From Bacteroidota bacterium (lineage in GTDB: Bacteria; Bacteroidota; Ignavibacteria; Ignavibacteriales; SURF-24), in NCBI GenBank assembly GCA_030706145.1, contig JAUZPB010000032.1, forward strand, positions 1 to 38,050: a DNA stretch of 38,050 nucleotides, given 5' to 3'. Position numbers and translations under genes: made by a program. Positions 8,242-16,510 of the stretch are shown piece by piece; positions within the stretch are counted from its first letter, which is position 1; every line of letters starts with the position of its first letter. The notes beneath the pieces were generated by a model, which worked only from the letters and a program-made list of their open reading frames with translations, did no database searches and was not told where the DNA came from.

Positions 8242-8922
8242 ATGAATAAGATAATTGTACTTTTTTTTATAATGTCTTTTGCCATTGTGGCTCAGACCTT
8301 TAAGGTTGAAAAGGTTAGCGGAAAGGTCCTGGCCTTGAGGGGAACAAGCGAGAATTGGACCGATATTAAACAGGGCGATAAACTTTCGGGAAGTGACCTT
8401 CTGGTTACAGGTGAGAACTCATATATACAGCTTAGTAAAGATGCAAGCAGCTTTTTGCTAAAGAGTAATTCGGCCCTGGGACTTAATAGTATTAAAAAGC
8501 TCTCTGTTGATGAGCTTCTGCTTGCCCTTGCTTCTGAGGAAATTAAAAATGTCCCGAAGAATAAATCGGATTCAAAGACAAAAACTACGGCTGTCTATGG
8601 ATCGAAAATTGACAATAAACTTGCTGCTACTATACCTGCAAACGATCTGGGGCTGAAGAAGATCAACGGTGCAAAACAACTAGCTGAAAGCGGCTTTAAG
8701 GAATCTTCTGTCCTTGTGGCAAAAGAAACCTTTAGAAAGTATCCTGATATGCAGAAAAGGATCTCTGACAGGATCTATTTTGCAGATATCCTGGAAAGGC
8801 TTGGCGTCTATGATGAGGCTTATTCTGAGTTCTTAAAAATTAATGGACTTGCTATGAAGGATTCTGAAAGATCTATAGTTAAAGCTAAGCTGGAGTCACT
8901 GTCTAAAAAAATCTCAAAATAA
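8242..8922 (+). CDS. FecR-like periplasmic protein with C-terminal TPR-like helices
   Basis: 226 residues. A signal peptide (1-17, ending AIVAQ) is followed by a FecR-like domain (about 18-90): VEKVSGKVLALRG, DIKQGDKLSGSDLLVTGENSYIQL. FecR domains bind signals or peptides in the periplasm and commonly travel with CHASE2 sensors (established association). After a Lys/Ser-rich linker, residues about 145-226 form TPR-like helices (AKQLAESGFKESSVLVAKETF, YFADILERLGVYDEAYSEFLK). The ATG is preceded by AAGGAA at 5-nt spacing. It is the last gene of the envelope operon; 48 bp separate it from the barrel gene. It may relay the state of the barrel or lipoproteins to the CHASE2 sensor (inference). Confidence 0.82.
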   Translation: MNKIIVLFFIMSFAIVAQTFKVEKVSGKVLALRGTSENWTDIKQGDKLSGSDLLVTGENSYIQLSKDASSFLLKSNSALGLNSIKKLSVDELLLALASEEIKNVPKNKSDSKTKTTAVYGSKIDNKLAATIPANDLGLKKINGAKQLAESGFKESSVLVAKETFRKYPDMQKRISDRIYFADILERLGVYDEAYSEFLKINGLAMKDSERSIVKAKLESLSKKISK

Positions 8923-8937
8923 AATTACCCCGAAAAT

Positions 8938-8985
8938 AAAGATTTATCCAAGTAAAGATTTACCTAAGCAAAGATTTTTCCATTC
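8938..8985 (+). repeat. 16-bp tandem repeat, about 2.75 copies
   Basis: AAAGATTTATCCAAGT (8938-8953), AAAGATTTACCTAAGC (8954-8969) and a partial AAAGATTTTTCC (8970-8981) follow one another without gaps, between the FecR-like gene and its terminator. Confidence 0.75.
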
Positions 8986-8986
8986 G

Positions 8987-9012
8987 AAGGTTCCTTTTTT
9001 TAAGGGAACCTT
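8987..9012 (+). terminator. Terminator hairpin after the envelope operon
   Basis: AAGGTTCC (8987-8994) pairs perfectly with GGAACCTT (9005-9012) around a T-rich loop. The tail (ATTAAAATTGTC) has few T residues, so it may need a factor or act by RNA stabilisation. The rest of the 301-bp gap to cysE (8923-9223) is AT-rich, with the tandem repeat before this hairpin and an operator-like palindrome at 9172-9186. Confidence 0.6.
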
Positions 9013-9171
9013 ATTAAAATTGTCTCTTTCTGAAAATTTCTTTAAATAACTTCCATCTTAATGTCACATCGGCCTCCATAAAATTGCACCAATCCTTTGT
9101 TTTTATTGATTTTTAAAGATTTTTTTTGCGTATTGTAAAAAAGGATCTCTAAAGGAGAGAACTAGTTCAAT

Positions 9172-9186
9172 TTAACCGCTGGTTAA
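9172..9186 (+). promoter_or_regulatory. Palindrome upstream of cysE-cysK, possible operator
   Basis: TTAACC (9172-9177), GCT, GGTTAA (9181-9186) form a perfect 6-bp inverted repeat with a 3-bp spacer, 38 bp before the cysE start codon. A TATGAT (9193-9198) just downstream could be a -10 box, although no good -35 is visible. The regulator is unknown. Confidence 0.35.
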
Positions 9187-9223
9187 TCTTATTATGATAT
9201 AAGAGAAAAATAGAGTATAACAG

Positions 9224-10102
9224 ATGAAAGAAAAAGTAAGTAATGATAAAAATAATTGCTCGCAAACTGAATCGTTTTCAGCTAGATTGTTTAAACTAAG
9301 ACAACCGCCTGATTGCATATTGCCTGATAAGTCCGAGGTCCAACGCTTCGCCGAAGAATTTCTTCAGATACTGTTTCCCCATTTTGGCAATAAGGTATTT
9401 TATTCGGCAAATGATATAGAAGTAGAACTGCTGCTTCTTAAAAAGAACCTTGCTCATATCTTAAGACCAATGGAGCAGTCAATGAAAATGTCGATTGATG
9501 AGGTCTCGGAAAACTTTTGCCAGAAGTCCGCTATTATTTATGAAAAATTGCTCCTGGATGCCGAAGCAATAACTAAGGGGGACCCCGCAGCTGAAAATAT
9601 TGATGAGGTTATATTAGCTTATCCAGGCTTTTATGCTATAGCTATTTACCGTATTGCTCATGAGTTCTATATAATGGGTGTGCCCCTTTTCCCACGCATT
9701 CTTACTGAATATGCACACCAGATGACAGGCATAGATATTCATCCCGGAGCACAGATTGGAAGATCTTTCTGCATCGATCATGGCTCAGGTACTGTAATAG
9801 GCGAATCCACAATAATTGGTGAAAATGTAAAGATCTATCAGGGCGTCACGCTCGGCGCTCTTAGCGTTAGCAAATCGCTTGCTAAATCAAAACGACATCC
9901 TACAATACAGGATGATACAGTTATTTATTCGGGTGCAACAATTCTTGGAGGTGATACTGTTATTGGCCATAATAGCGTGATAGGGGGTAATGTATGGCTT
10001 ACCGAGAGTGTACCTCCTTATTCAATAGTTTACCATAAAAGTGAAGTAAAGGTCCGTAGCTCTAGACAGGCAGAAGAAGAGCCAATTGATTTTTCGATCT
10101 AG
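9224..10102 (+). CDS. cysE: Serine O-acetyltransferase
   Basis: Makes O-acetylserine from serine and acetyl-CoA, the first step of cysteine synthesis. The 292-residue protein has a helical N-terminal part (about 35-140) containing the SAT signature AYPGFYAIAIYRIAHEFY. A left-handed beta-helix of hexapeptide repeats follows: GIDIHPGAQIGRSFCIDHGSGTVIGESTIIGENVKIYQGVTLGAL, with the catalytic His-Asp region in IDHGSG. The length and long N-terminal extension fit the EpsC/SAT type found with cysK in Bacteroidota. The ATG at 9224 has only a weak ribosome site. The next gene is cysK, 91 bp downstream and on the same strand, so the two form a two-gene cysteine operon. Confidence 0.95.
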   Translation: MKEKVSNDKNNCSQTESFSARLFKLRQPPDCILPDKSEVQRFAEEFLQILFPHFGNKVFYSANDIEVELLLLKKNLAHILRPMEQSMKMSIDEVSENFCQKSAIIYEKLLLDAEAITKGDPAAENIDEVILAYPGFYAIAIYRIAHEFYIMGVPLFPRILTEYAHQMTGIDIHPGAQIGRSFCIDHGSGTVIGESTIIGENVKIYQGVTLGALSVSKSLAKSKRHPTIQDDTVIYSGATILGGDTVIGHNSVIGGNVWLTESVPPYSIVYHKSEVKVRSSRQAEEEPIDFSI

Positions 10103-10127
10103 TTCTTGATCGCTATAGTTCTTGATC
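10100..10127 (+). repeat. 12-bp direct repeat with 16-bp period at the cysE stop codon
   Basis: TAGTTCTTGATC occurs at 10100-10111 and again at 10116-10127. The first copy begins with the cysE TAG stop. It resembles the other short tandem duplications in this window. Confidence 0.6.
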
Positions 10128-10193
10128 CGGTTTTCTTATGATTTATTTGCTGAATTTTTTAAACTAACTTTTAAGGGAGTGAGGGAAAATATT

Positions 10194-11120
10194 ATGAAGG
10201 CAAACAATATACTTGAAACAATTGGTAATACTCCGGTAGTAAGGATTAATAATCTCTTTGACAAAAACATTGAGGTCTGGTATAAACTTGAAAGAGCTAA
10301 CCCGGGCGGTAGTATTAAGGATCGTATTGCCCTTTCTATGATTGAAGATGCAGAAAAAAGAGGTATACTCAATAAAGACAGCATTATAGTTGAACCTACA
10401 AGTGGCAATACTGGTATTGGACTTGCAATGGTTGCTGCTGTAAAAAAATATAAGCTCATACTTGTTATGCCTGAGTCAATGTCTATCGAAAGAAGAAAGA
10501 TCATGGCTGCCTACGGAGCAAAGATTGAACTGACTCCAAGAGAAAAAGGTATGAAGGGCGCAATCGAAAAGGCTGGCGAACTTGTTAAGGAAAATAAAAA
10601 CGCTTGGATGCCTATGCAGTTCGATAATGAAGCAAATACACGCATTCACCGCGAAACTACTGCTCAGGAAATATTAAATGATTTCCCTGGCGGACTTGAT
10701 TATATAATTACTGGCGTTGGTACTGGTGGCCATATTACCGCACTGTGCGAAGTCCTTAAACCAAAATTTCCACAACTTAAAGTATTTGCTGTAGAACCTG
10801 AACTTTCAGCTGTATTAAGCGGCGGTAAACCTGGGGCTCATCCTCTGCAGGGACTTGGTGCTGGATTTATTCCAACTATAATGAGACCTGAACTCCTTGA
10901 CGGCGTTATTCAGATAAGTAAAGATGAAGCTTTTCAATATGCCGTAAAAGCCGGAAAAGAAGAAGGATTGTTTATCGGAATTTCCTCCGGCGCTGCTCTT
11001 GCTGCAGTTGCAAAAAAATTACCAGAAATACCAGAGGGAAGCAAAGTCCTTAGCTTCTGCTATGATACTGGCGAAAGATATCTTTCAATTGAAGGACTAT
11101 TCGATAAAGGTACTGCATGA
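10194..11120 (+). CDS. cysK: Cysteine synthase (O-acetylserine sulfhydrylase)
   Basis: PLP enzyme that condenses O-acetylserine with sulfide to give cysteine. The 308-residue protein shows the family landmarks: [10 protein letters not shown] at the start, the Schiff-base lysine in [11 protein letters not shown] (K42), the substrate loop [11 protein letters not shown], the phosphate-binding GVGTGGHIT, and [10 protein letters not shown] near the C-terminus. The frame is open from 10122, but AAGGGAG/GAGGG precedes the ATG at 10194 and the protein from there matches family length, so I use that start. It follows cysE in the same operon and ends before a strong terminator. Confidence 0.96.
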   Translation: MKANNILETIGNTPVVRINNLFDKNIEVWYKLERANPGGSIKDRIALSMIEDAEKRGILNKDSIIVEPTSGNTGIGLAMVAAVKKYKLILVMPESMSIERRKIMAAYGAKIELTPREKGMKGAIEKAGELVKENKNAWMPMQFDNEANTRIHRETTAQEILNDFPGGLDYIITGVGTGGHITALCEVLKPKFPQLKVFAVEPELSAVLSGGKPGAHPLQGLGAGFIPTIMRPELLDGVIQISKDEAFQYAVKAGKEEGLFIGISSGAALAAVAKKLPEIPEGSKVLSFCYDTGERYLSIEGLFDKGTA

Positions 11121-11157
11121 GTGTAACTAAATTTTAAATTAAACTCATTTAGCTATT

Positions 11158-11195
11158 AGTAAAGGCAGAATTACTCTGCCTTTACTTTTATTATT
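11158..11195 (+). terminator. Intrinsic terminator after cysK
   Basis: AGTAAAGGCAGA (11158-11169) pairs with TCTGCCTTTACT (11175-11186), a perfect 12-bp stem with a 5-nt loop, followed by TTTATTATT. This is the clearest intrinsic terminator in the window. Confidence 0.92.
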
Positions 11196-11301
11196 CGCTA
11201 ATAAGGACCTCCTTAAACTTTTCAAAACAGACCTGCCTTGATAGAGAATTTTTTCTGACTCTTCTTTTCTACACATTTGTACAACTAGTTAAAAATATTT
11301 T

Positions 11302-11310
11302 TGGTATAAT
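11302..11310 (+). promoter_or_regulatory. Extended -10 promoter for the propeller-protein operon
   Basis: TGGTATAAT (11302-11310) is a consensus TATAAT hexamer preceded by TG at the extended -10 position. No convincing -35 box is seen. A 9-bp direct repeat TGTACAACT flanks it at 11278-11286 and 11318-11326 (40 bp apart). The start codon at 11438 gives a leader of about 120 nt. Otherwise the 317-bp gap from cysK (11121-11437) holds only the cysK terminator. Confidence 0.6.
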
Positions 11311-11437
11311 AAAGCCGTGTACAACTTCCTGGTTTTGTGCTGGAAATGAATAAAATTTCTAGTCAGATAGAATGTCTGATTTATTTGGATCTTATAACGG
11401 GATCTCGATACGTATGACTCTGTTAGGAGGTGTAACG

Positions 11438-14176
11438 ATGAAAAGAATTCTTTTGCTTATATCTTTTTCTTACTCTTTGCTTTTTTGCCAGTCAAAACAG
11501 TGGATAGACTACTTTGGAATATCAACTGTCACAAGTCTCGCCGTAGAAGGACAATTCCTTTGGGCAGGAAATGCTACAAACCTTACAAGACTTAACACAT
11601 TAACAGGTAAAATGGATTTCTATGACTTCTTGAACTCCAGCCTGCCTAAAAATAGTATTCTTTCAATTTCTGTCGATAAAAATGGGAATAAGTGGATTGG
11701 AACTGAAGGCGGTGGACTTGCAAAATATGATAATTCAAATTGGACCATTTACAATAAGTCTAATTCCACTCTTCCAAATGATACTATTCATTCAATTGCT
11801 TCTGACCAAATGGGTAATATATGGATTGGTACAAATAAAGGATTAGCTAAATTTGATGGGCAGAAATGGGCAGTTTATAACAGCTCTAATTCTGCTTTGC
11901 CTGATGATCGTTTTAATGCAATAGCTATCGACCAGAAGGGTAATAAATGGATTGGTACTAATTCTAATGGGTTAGTAAAATTTAATGATACAACCTGGAC
12001 GTCATATAACAGATCTAATTCCGGTATACCTGATAATATGGTCTATGCCGTGGCTGTTGACTTAAAAGGGAATATCTGGGTCGGGACTTATGTCGTTTTC
12101 CACGTAAAAGGAGGACTTTCGAAATTTGATGGTAAAATCTGGACAGTCTATAATGACTCTAACTCTTATCTGCCCAACGAACCCACAACAGCAATTGCAG
12201 TTGATAGTAATGAAATTTTGTGGACAGGAAGCCGTGGTTTAATAAAATATAACGATACAGCATGGACTGTCTATAATACGCATAATTCCGGTATTCCAAC
12301 TGACCTGATTGCTTCAATTGCAATAGATAACAAGGGAAATAAATGGTTCGGCTCTTCAATTGGACTTGTGAAATTTGACGGCAAAGACTGGACAATATTT
12401 AATACTGCAAATTCTGAACTGCCTGATAACATAATTACTGCAATTGCAATTGACAAGGATAATACTAAATGGTTTGGAATCTGGTTCCTGGGCGGAGTAG
12501 CTGCATTCGATAACCAAAAATGGACATACTTTGATCCATCGCACTTCAGCTATCCTGAATTCTATCAATACATAAGTGCAATTGCAGTAGATAAGAAAAA
12601 TGTTAAATGGATTGCTACATTAGGCGGCGGACTAATTAAATATGATGGCAAAACATGGACACAATATAACACTTCTAATTCTGAACTGCCGGATGATTAC
12701 GTAAAAGCAATTGTTGTCGACAAACTGGATAATAAATGGATCGGCACGGGCAGTGGACTTGTAAAATATGATGATAAAGTTTGGACAATCTATAATACAT
12801 CCAACTCTGGTATACCTGGCAATTATATTGCTGCAATTGCACTAGACCATGAGGGCAATAAATGGATAGCTTGTAACGGACTTACAAAGTATGATGATAG
12901 AACATGGACATTGTATAATACTTCTAATTCCGGCTTACCTGAAAATGATGTTACAGCAATTGCAATCGATCAGAAAGATAATAAATGGATAGGAACTTAC
13001 TCAAAAGGTCTGGCAAAATTCGATAACAAAAACTGGATAACCTATGATTCTTCCAACTCGCCCTTAAGCGGTAACTATATAAGCTCAATTGCTATTGACT
13101 CCCTTGGTAATAAATGGATTGGATTACATAACTATTATGAAAGCCATGGCGGACTTGCAAAACTAGATAGCACGAATTGGACAATTTTTAATGCTTCTAA
13201 TTCAGGCCTGCCACATGATGACATTTATTCAGTCATAGTTGATCAAAAAGGAAACAAATGGATTGGAACCTATAAAGGCCTGGCAGTTTACAGGGAAGAT
13301 GGAGTATTACTAGATAATTTGCCAAATATTCCCATACTCATCTCTGTTAAAAATAATTCGAAGGACCAGCCCTTAAGTCTTACACTGCAATGGGAAAAAG
13401 CAGCTATGGCAGATTCATATCACCTCCAGCTAGCAAATGATAGCCTCTTCAAGATAATTGTTCTGAATGATTCTCTCCTAACCTCTGGTTCAAGGAGCAT
13501 TGCAAATCTTCTTGAGGGTAGGATCTACTACTGGAGACTAAAAGCTAAAAATAACTTGGGAGAAAGTAATTGGTCCAATCCCTGGAATTTTACTACAGTA
13601 TTATATTCCCCTGATAGCTTAAAGGTTAAGGTAATTAGTGCAAAAGCGTTCCAGCTTTCATGGACAGACAGATCAGGTGAAGAAATTGGCTTTATTGTAG
13701 AAAGAAGACAACAGTCCGTCTTTACTACTTTAGATACCACACATGCTAATATTACAAGCTACATCGACTCAACTATTGAAGGTCAGACATTTTATGAATA
13801 TAGAGTCAAAGCATATAACAAATATGCCGTTTCATCCTATAGCAATACCGCGTCAATTGCAGCAACTGGAGTAAATTACTCTGGAACAATTCCAACTGAG
13901 TATTCTCTTTCCCAGAATTACCCGAATCCATTTAACCCTGCAACTTTGATCAGATATGGATTACCGAAAGAAAGCTATGTTAGAATTGTAGTATACAATT
14001 CCTTAGGACAGATGGTCCGGGAATTAATACTAGCTAATCAAAATGCGGGATTTCATGAAACTATTTTTAATGCAGGCAATTTTGCTTCAGGTGTTTACTT
14101 CTACCTTCTTGAGGCAAAAGCAACCGATGGATCAAAAGATTACAGGGAAATAAGAAAGATGATGTTAGTGAAGTAA
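11438..14176 (+). CDS. Type IX-secreted two-propeller protein with two FnIII-like domains
   Basis: 912 residues. A signal peptide (1-17) is followed by about 14 repeats of 40-47 residues (about 20-625) with the reg_prop pattern W-T-x-(Y/F)-N-x-x-N-S-x-(L/I)-P ... (I/V)A(I/V)D-x-x-G-N-(K/I)-W-(I/V)-G. That number fits two seven-bladed beta-propellers. Two fibronectin-III-like domains follow (about 628-720 and 722-808). The C-terminus is a type IX sorting domain (about 818-912) with LSQNYPNPFNPAT and FASGVYFYLLEAK. AGGAGG at 11425-11430 sits 7 nt before the ATG at 11438; the longer reading frame from 11372 is rejected. The protein should be exported and anchored or released at the cell surface. 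In known Bacteroidota sensors such propellers form the periplasmic half of hybrid kinases binding glycans; here no kinase is attached. It is first of three tandem paralogues. Confidence 0.92.
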   Translation: MKRILLLISFSYSLLFCQSKQWIDYFGISTVTSLAVEGQFLWAGNATNLTRLNTLTGKMDFYDFLNSSLPKNSILSISVDKNGNKWIGTEGGGLAKYDNSNWTIYNKSNSTLPNDTIHSIASDQMGNIWIGTNKGLAKFDGQKWAVYNSSNSALPDDRFNAIAIDQKGNKWIGTNSNGLVKFNDTTWTSYNRSNSGIPDNMVYAVAVDLKGNIWVGTYVVFHVKGGLSKFDGKIWTVYNDSNSYLPNEPTTAIAVDSNEILWTGSRGLIKYNDTAWTVYNTHNSGIPTDLIASIAIDNKGNKWFGSSIGLVKFDGKDWTIFNTANSELPDNIITAIAIDKDNTKWFGIWFLGGVAAFDNQKWTYFDPSHFSYPEFYQYISAIAVDKKNVKWIATLGGGLIKYDGKTWTQYNTSNSELPDDYVKAIVVDKLDNKWIGTGSGLVKYDDKVWTIYNTSNSGIPGNYIAAIALDHEGNKWIACNGLTKYDDRTWTLYNTSNSGLPENDVTAIAIDQKDNKWIGTYSKGLAKFDNKNWITYDSSNSPLSGNYISSIAIDSLGNKWIGLHNYYESHGGLAKLDSTNWTIFNASNSGLPHDDIYSVIVDQKGNKWIGTYKGLAVYREDGVLLDNLPNIPILISVKNNSKDQPLSLTLQWEKAAMADSYHLQLANDSLFKIIVLNDSLLTSGSRSIANLLEGRIYYWRLKAKNNLGESNWSNPWNFTTVLYSPDSLKVKVISAKAFQLSWTDRSGEEIGFIVERRQQSVFTTLDTTHANITSYIDSTIEGQTFYEYRVKAYNKYAVSSYSNTASIAATGVNYSGTIPTEYSLSQNYPNPFNPATLIRYGLPKESYVRIVVYNSLGQMVRELILANQNAGFHETIFNAGNFASGVYFYLLEAKATDGSKDYREIRKMMLVK

Positions 14177-14200
14177 TTTTTAACATTCTGCGAGGCTGTT

Positions 14201-16453
14201 ATGAAGAGCTTAATTATCTTCTCTATCCTTTTTCTTACATGCATTTGCTCTGCACAAAATGAACTGTGGAAACATTATTATAGCCATAACCATGTTACAT
14301 CAATTGCTGCAAAGGGTGATTATCTTTGGATTGGCTATGATTGCGGTCTGGAAAGACGTAATATTATTTCAGGAAAAGTTGACCTCTATTTTACTTATAA
14401 TTCCGGACTCCCTAAATCCAATATTATTAAAACTATTGCTATAGATTCTGAAGGAGACTTATGGACTGCAACTGGAGGTTATCAGAGCCATTTAGAATAC
14501 GCTAATGGATATTATGATGGCGGACTTGCTAAATTTAATGGTACTAAATGGATTGAGCTTTCAGACAGGTTCAATAACTTCAACTCACTTAATGATTTCT
14601 CATTTGTAGCGGCTGATAATCATAATAACATTTGGATCAATATTAGAAGCATCGGCCCCAGTGCTTTCTATAGATATGATCTAGGGCGCGACTCTGCATT
14701 TATTGTATCTGGCTCGTACATAGATTCTACTAAACCATGGGGTAATATTGTCTCTGCGGCTTTTGATGATTCGGGACATAGCTGGTTTGCTACAAGTGAT
14801 GCAGGACTTATTAAATATGATGGCAAAACGTGGACAAGATTTAATAAGCATTATTATAATATACCAACAGATTCACTTACATCTGTTGCGGTGGATAAAA
14901 AAAGAACAGTCTGGGTAGGTACCTATAATTTGGGCATCGTAAAATACGATAGCTCAAGCTGGACAGTTTTTAATAGATCTAATTCTGATCTTCCTAGTGA
15001 CTTTGTCAGTGCAGTTACTGTAGATAGCTCAGGAAACGTGTGGGCCGGTACTAATAATGGCATTGCACAGTACAATGGGATTAAATGGATTGTATATAAT
15101 GATAGTAACTCTTCATTGCCTGATAAACATATCTCATCTCTTACAGTGGATTCAAAAGGAAATCTCTGGGCAGGAACTAACCTGGGTGGCTATGCAATGT
15201 TTGATGGCAAAGCTTGGCTGGCTTATAACTCTTCTAACTCCAGGCTCAAAAACAATAATATCTTAGATATTGCAGCTGACTCATCAAATACAATATGGAT
15301 AATTAGCCAAGGTGCAGTATATAGGGTTCGGGGTGATAACTGGATAGATGTTTCTAATGAAAATACTGTCCTTAAAAATAAAAGTGTCTTTAGCGTTTCT
15401 GTTGATCGAAAAAGTAATAAATGGTTCTTGGCATCAGAAAATTGCACCTGTGGCTATCCTACACTGGCTATTAAATATAATGATACTACATGGACGATCT
15501 TTGATTCAACAAATACTAACCCTTTGATCAAAAAATTTACTTCCGTTGCATTCGATTCATCAGGCAATACATGGTTTTCTATTGACTGCGGATTGGCTAA
15601 ATATGATGGGAAAAATTGGAGCGCTTACCTTTCCTCAGATAATGTTCCGCCATTGTGCCCAAGTAATGCTTTTTGCTTAACTGTTAAGGCAGATGGAAAT
15701 GTATTTTGGGGAAATGAAGAAGGAATAATACGTTTTGATGGAACAAAATGGTTTGAATTCTACAGGGGATATAAAGGAATTGCCGGAGTCCATGACCTTG
15801 CAGTTGATCACAGGGGATCTTTATGGGCTGCTATGGCGGCCAATGATGGAAGCAGGTTAAGAGGTGGACTTACAAAGTTCGAAGGATATAAAGAAACTTC
15901 TTTTTATTTAAATTGCGGACCTTGGTTTTGGAGTATTGCCATCGATAATATGAACAATAAATGGATGGGCGGAAAATGGTGCGGACTTATAAAGATTGAT
16001 GGAGTAAATGACTCATCAACTTCAGTCTTTAATACAGCAAATTCTGGCATGCCGGATAATCAGATAAGCAGCATTGCTATTGATAAATATAACCGAAAAT
16101 GGATCGCATCTCCAAATACAGGTATCGTTCTTTATATCTCTGATCAGGTAATACCAGTCAATGTAGATAAAAACGGTAAAAGAAATCCTCTTTCATTTTC
16201 ACTTTTGCAAAATTATCCTAACCCCTTTAATCCCCTTACAATTATTGGATACACATTAGCTAAAGATTCTTTTGTCTCTCTGAAACTTTATGACATACTC
16301 GGAAGGGAAATAATTGTTCTTGAAAATGGCTTTAGAACAGCAGGCCCTCATAATGTAAAACTAGATGGTTCATCTTTACCAAGTGGAATCTATATCTACA
16401 GATTAAAGGCAGGTCAGTTCAATGACTCGAAAAAATTAGTCCTGCTTAGATAA
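14201..16453 (+). CDS. Type IX-secreted two-propeller protein, second paralogue
   Basis: 750 residues. The signal peptide is about 1-18 (ending CICSAQ). I count about 14 propeller blades (about 20-650), but they are more diverged than in the upstream paralogue: blades 3, 4, 11 and 12 lack the usual N-S-x-L-P turn, and several Cys residues appear (ENCTCGYP, NCGPWFW, KWCG). There are no FnIII domains; the type IX sorting domain follows directly (about 660-750; LLQNYPNPFNPLT, LPSGIYIYRLKAG, ending KKLVLLR). It starts 24 bp after the first paralogue, with GAGG before the ATG, so the two are cotranscribed. Function is unknown beyond a surface binding or sensing role suggested by the fold. Confidence 0.92.
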   Translation: MKSLIIFSILFLTCICSAQNELWKHYYSHNHVTSIAAKGDYLWIGYDCGLERRNIISGKVDLYFTYNSGLPKSNIIKTIAIDSEGDLWTATGGYQSHLEYANGYYDGGLAKFNGTKWIELSDRFNNFNSLNDFSFVAADNHNNIWINIRSIGPSAFYRYDLGRDSAFIVSGSYIDSTKPWGNIVSAAFDDSGHSWFATSDAGLIKYDGKTWTRFNKHYYNIPTDSLTSVAVDKKRTVWVGTYNLGIVKYDSSSWTVFNRSNSDLPSDFVSAVTVDSSGNVWAGTNNGIAQYNGIKWIVYNDSNSSLPDKHISSLTVDSKGNLWAGTNLGGYAMFDGKAWLAYNSSNSRLKNNNILDIAADSSNTIWIISQGAVYRVRGDNWIDVSNENTVLKNKSVFSVSVDRKSNKWFLASENCTCGYPTLAIKYNDTTWTIFDSTNTNPLIKKFTSVAFDSSGNTWFSIDCGLAKYDGKNWSAYLSSDNVPPLCPSNAFCLTVKADGNVFWGNEEGIIRFDGTKWFEFYRGYKGIAGVHDLAVDHRGSLWAAMAANDGSRLRGGLTKFEGYKETSFYLNCGPWFWSIAIDNMNNKWMGGKWCGLIKIDGVNDSSTSVFNTANSGMPDNQISSIAIDKYNRKWIASPNTGIVLYISDQVIPVNVDKNGKRNPLSFSLLQNYPNPFNPLTIIGYTLAKDSFVSLKLYDILGREIIVLENGFRTAGPHNVKLDGSSLPSGIYIYRLKAGQFNDSKKLVLLR

Positions 16454-16462
16454 GCCCTAATA

Positions 16463-16498
16463 AATAAAACCTGGTAGAATAAAACCTGGTAGAATAAA
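16463..16498 (+). repeat. 15-bp tandem repeat, about 2.4 copies
   Basis: AATAAAACCTGGTAG is perfectly repeated at 16463-16477 and 16478-16492 and followed by a third partial AATAAA. It lies in the 57-bp gap between the second and third propeller genes, directly before the ribosome site. Confidence 0.8.
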
Positions 16499-16510
16499 GG
16501 GGAGATGAAT

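Noticed and set aside
10136-10504. Minus-strand reading frame across the start of cysK
   Set aside because: Shadow of a well-conserved cysK; no ribosome site or recognisable protein.
11640-13270. DNA repeats as a mobile or CRISPR element in the propeller genes
   Set aside because: The periodicity of roughly 130-145 bp is simply the coding sequence for propeller blades and diverges at synonymous sites.
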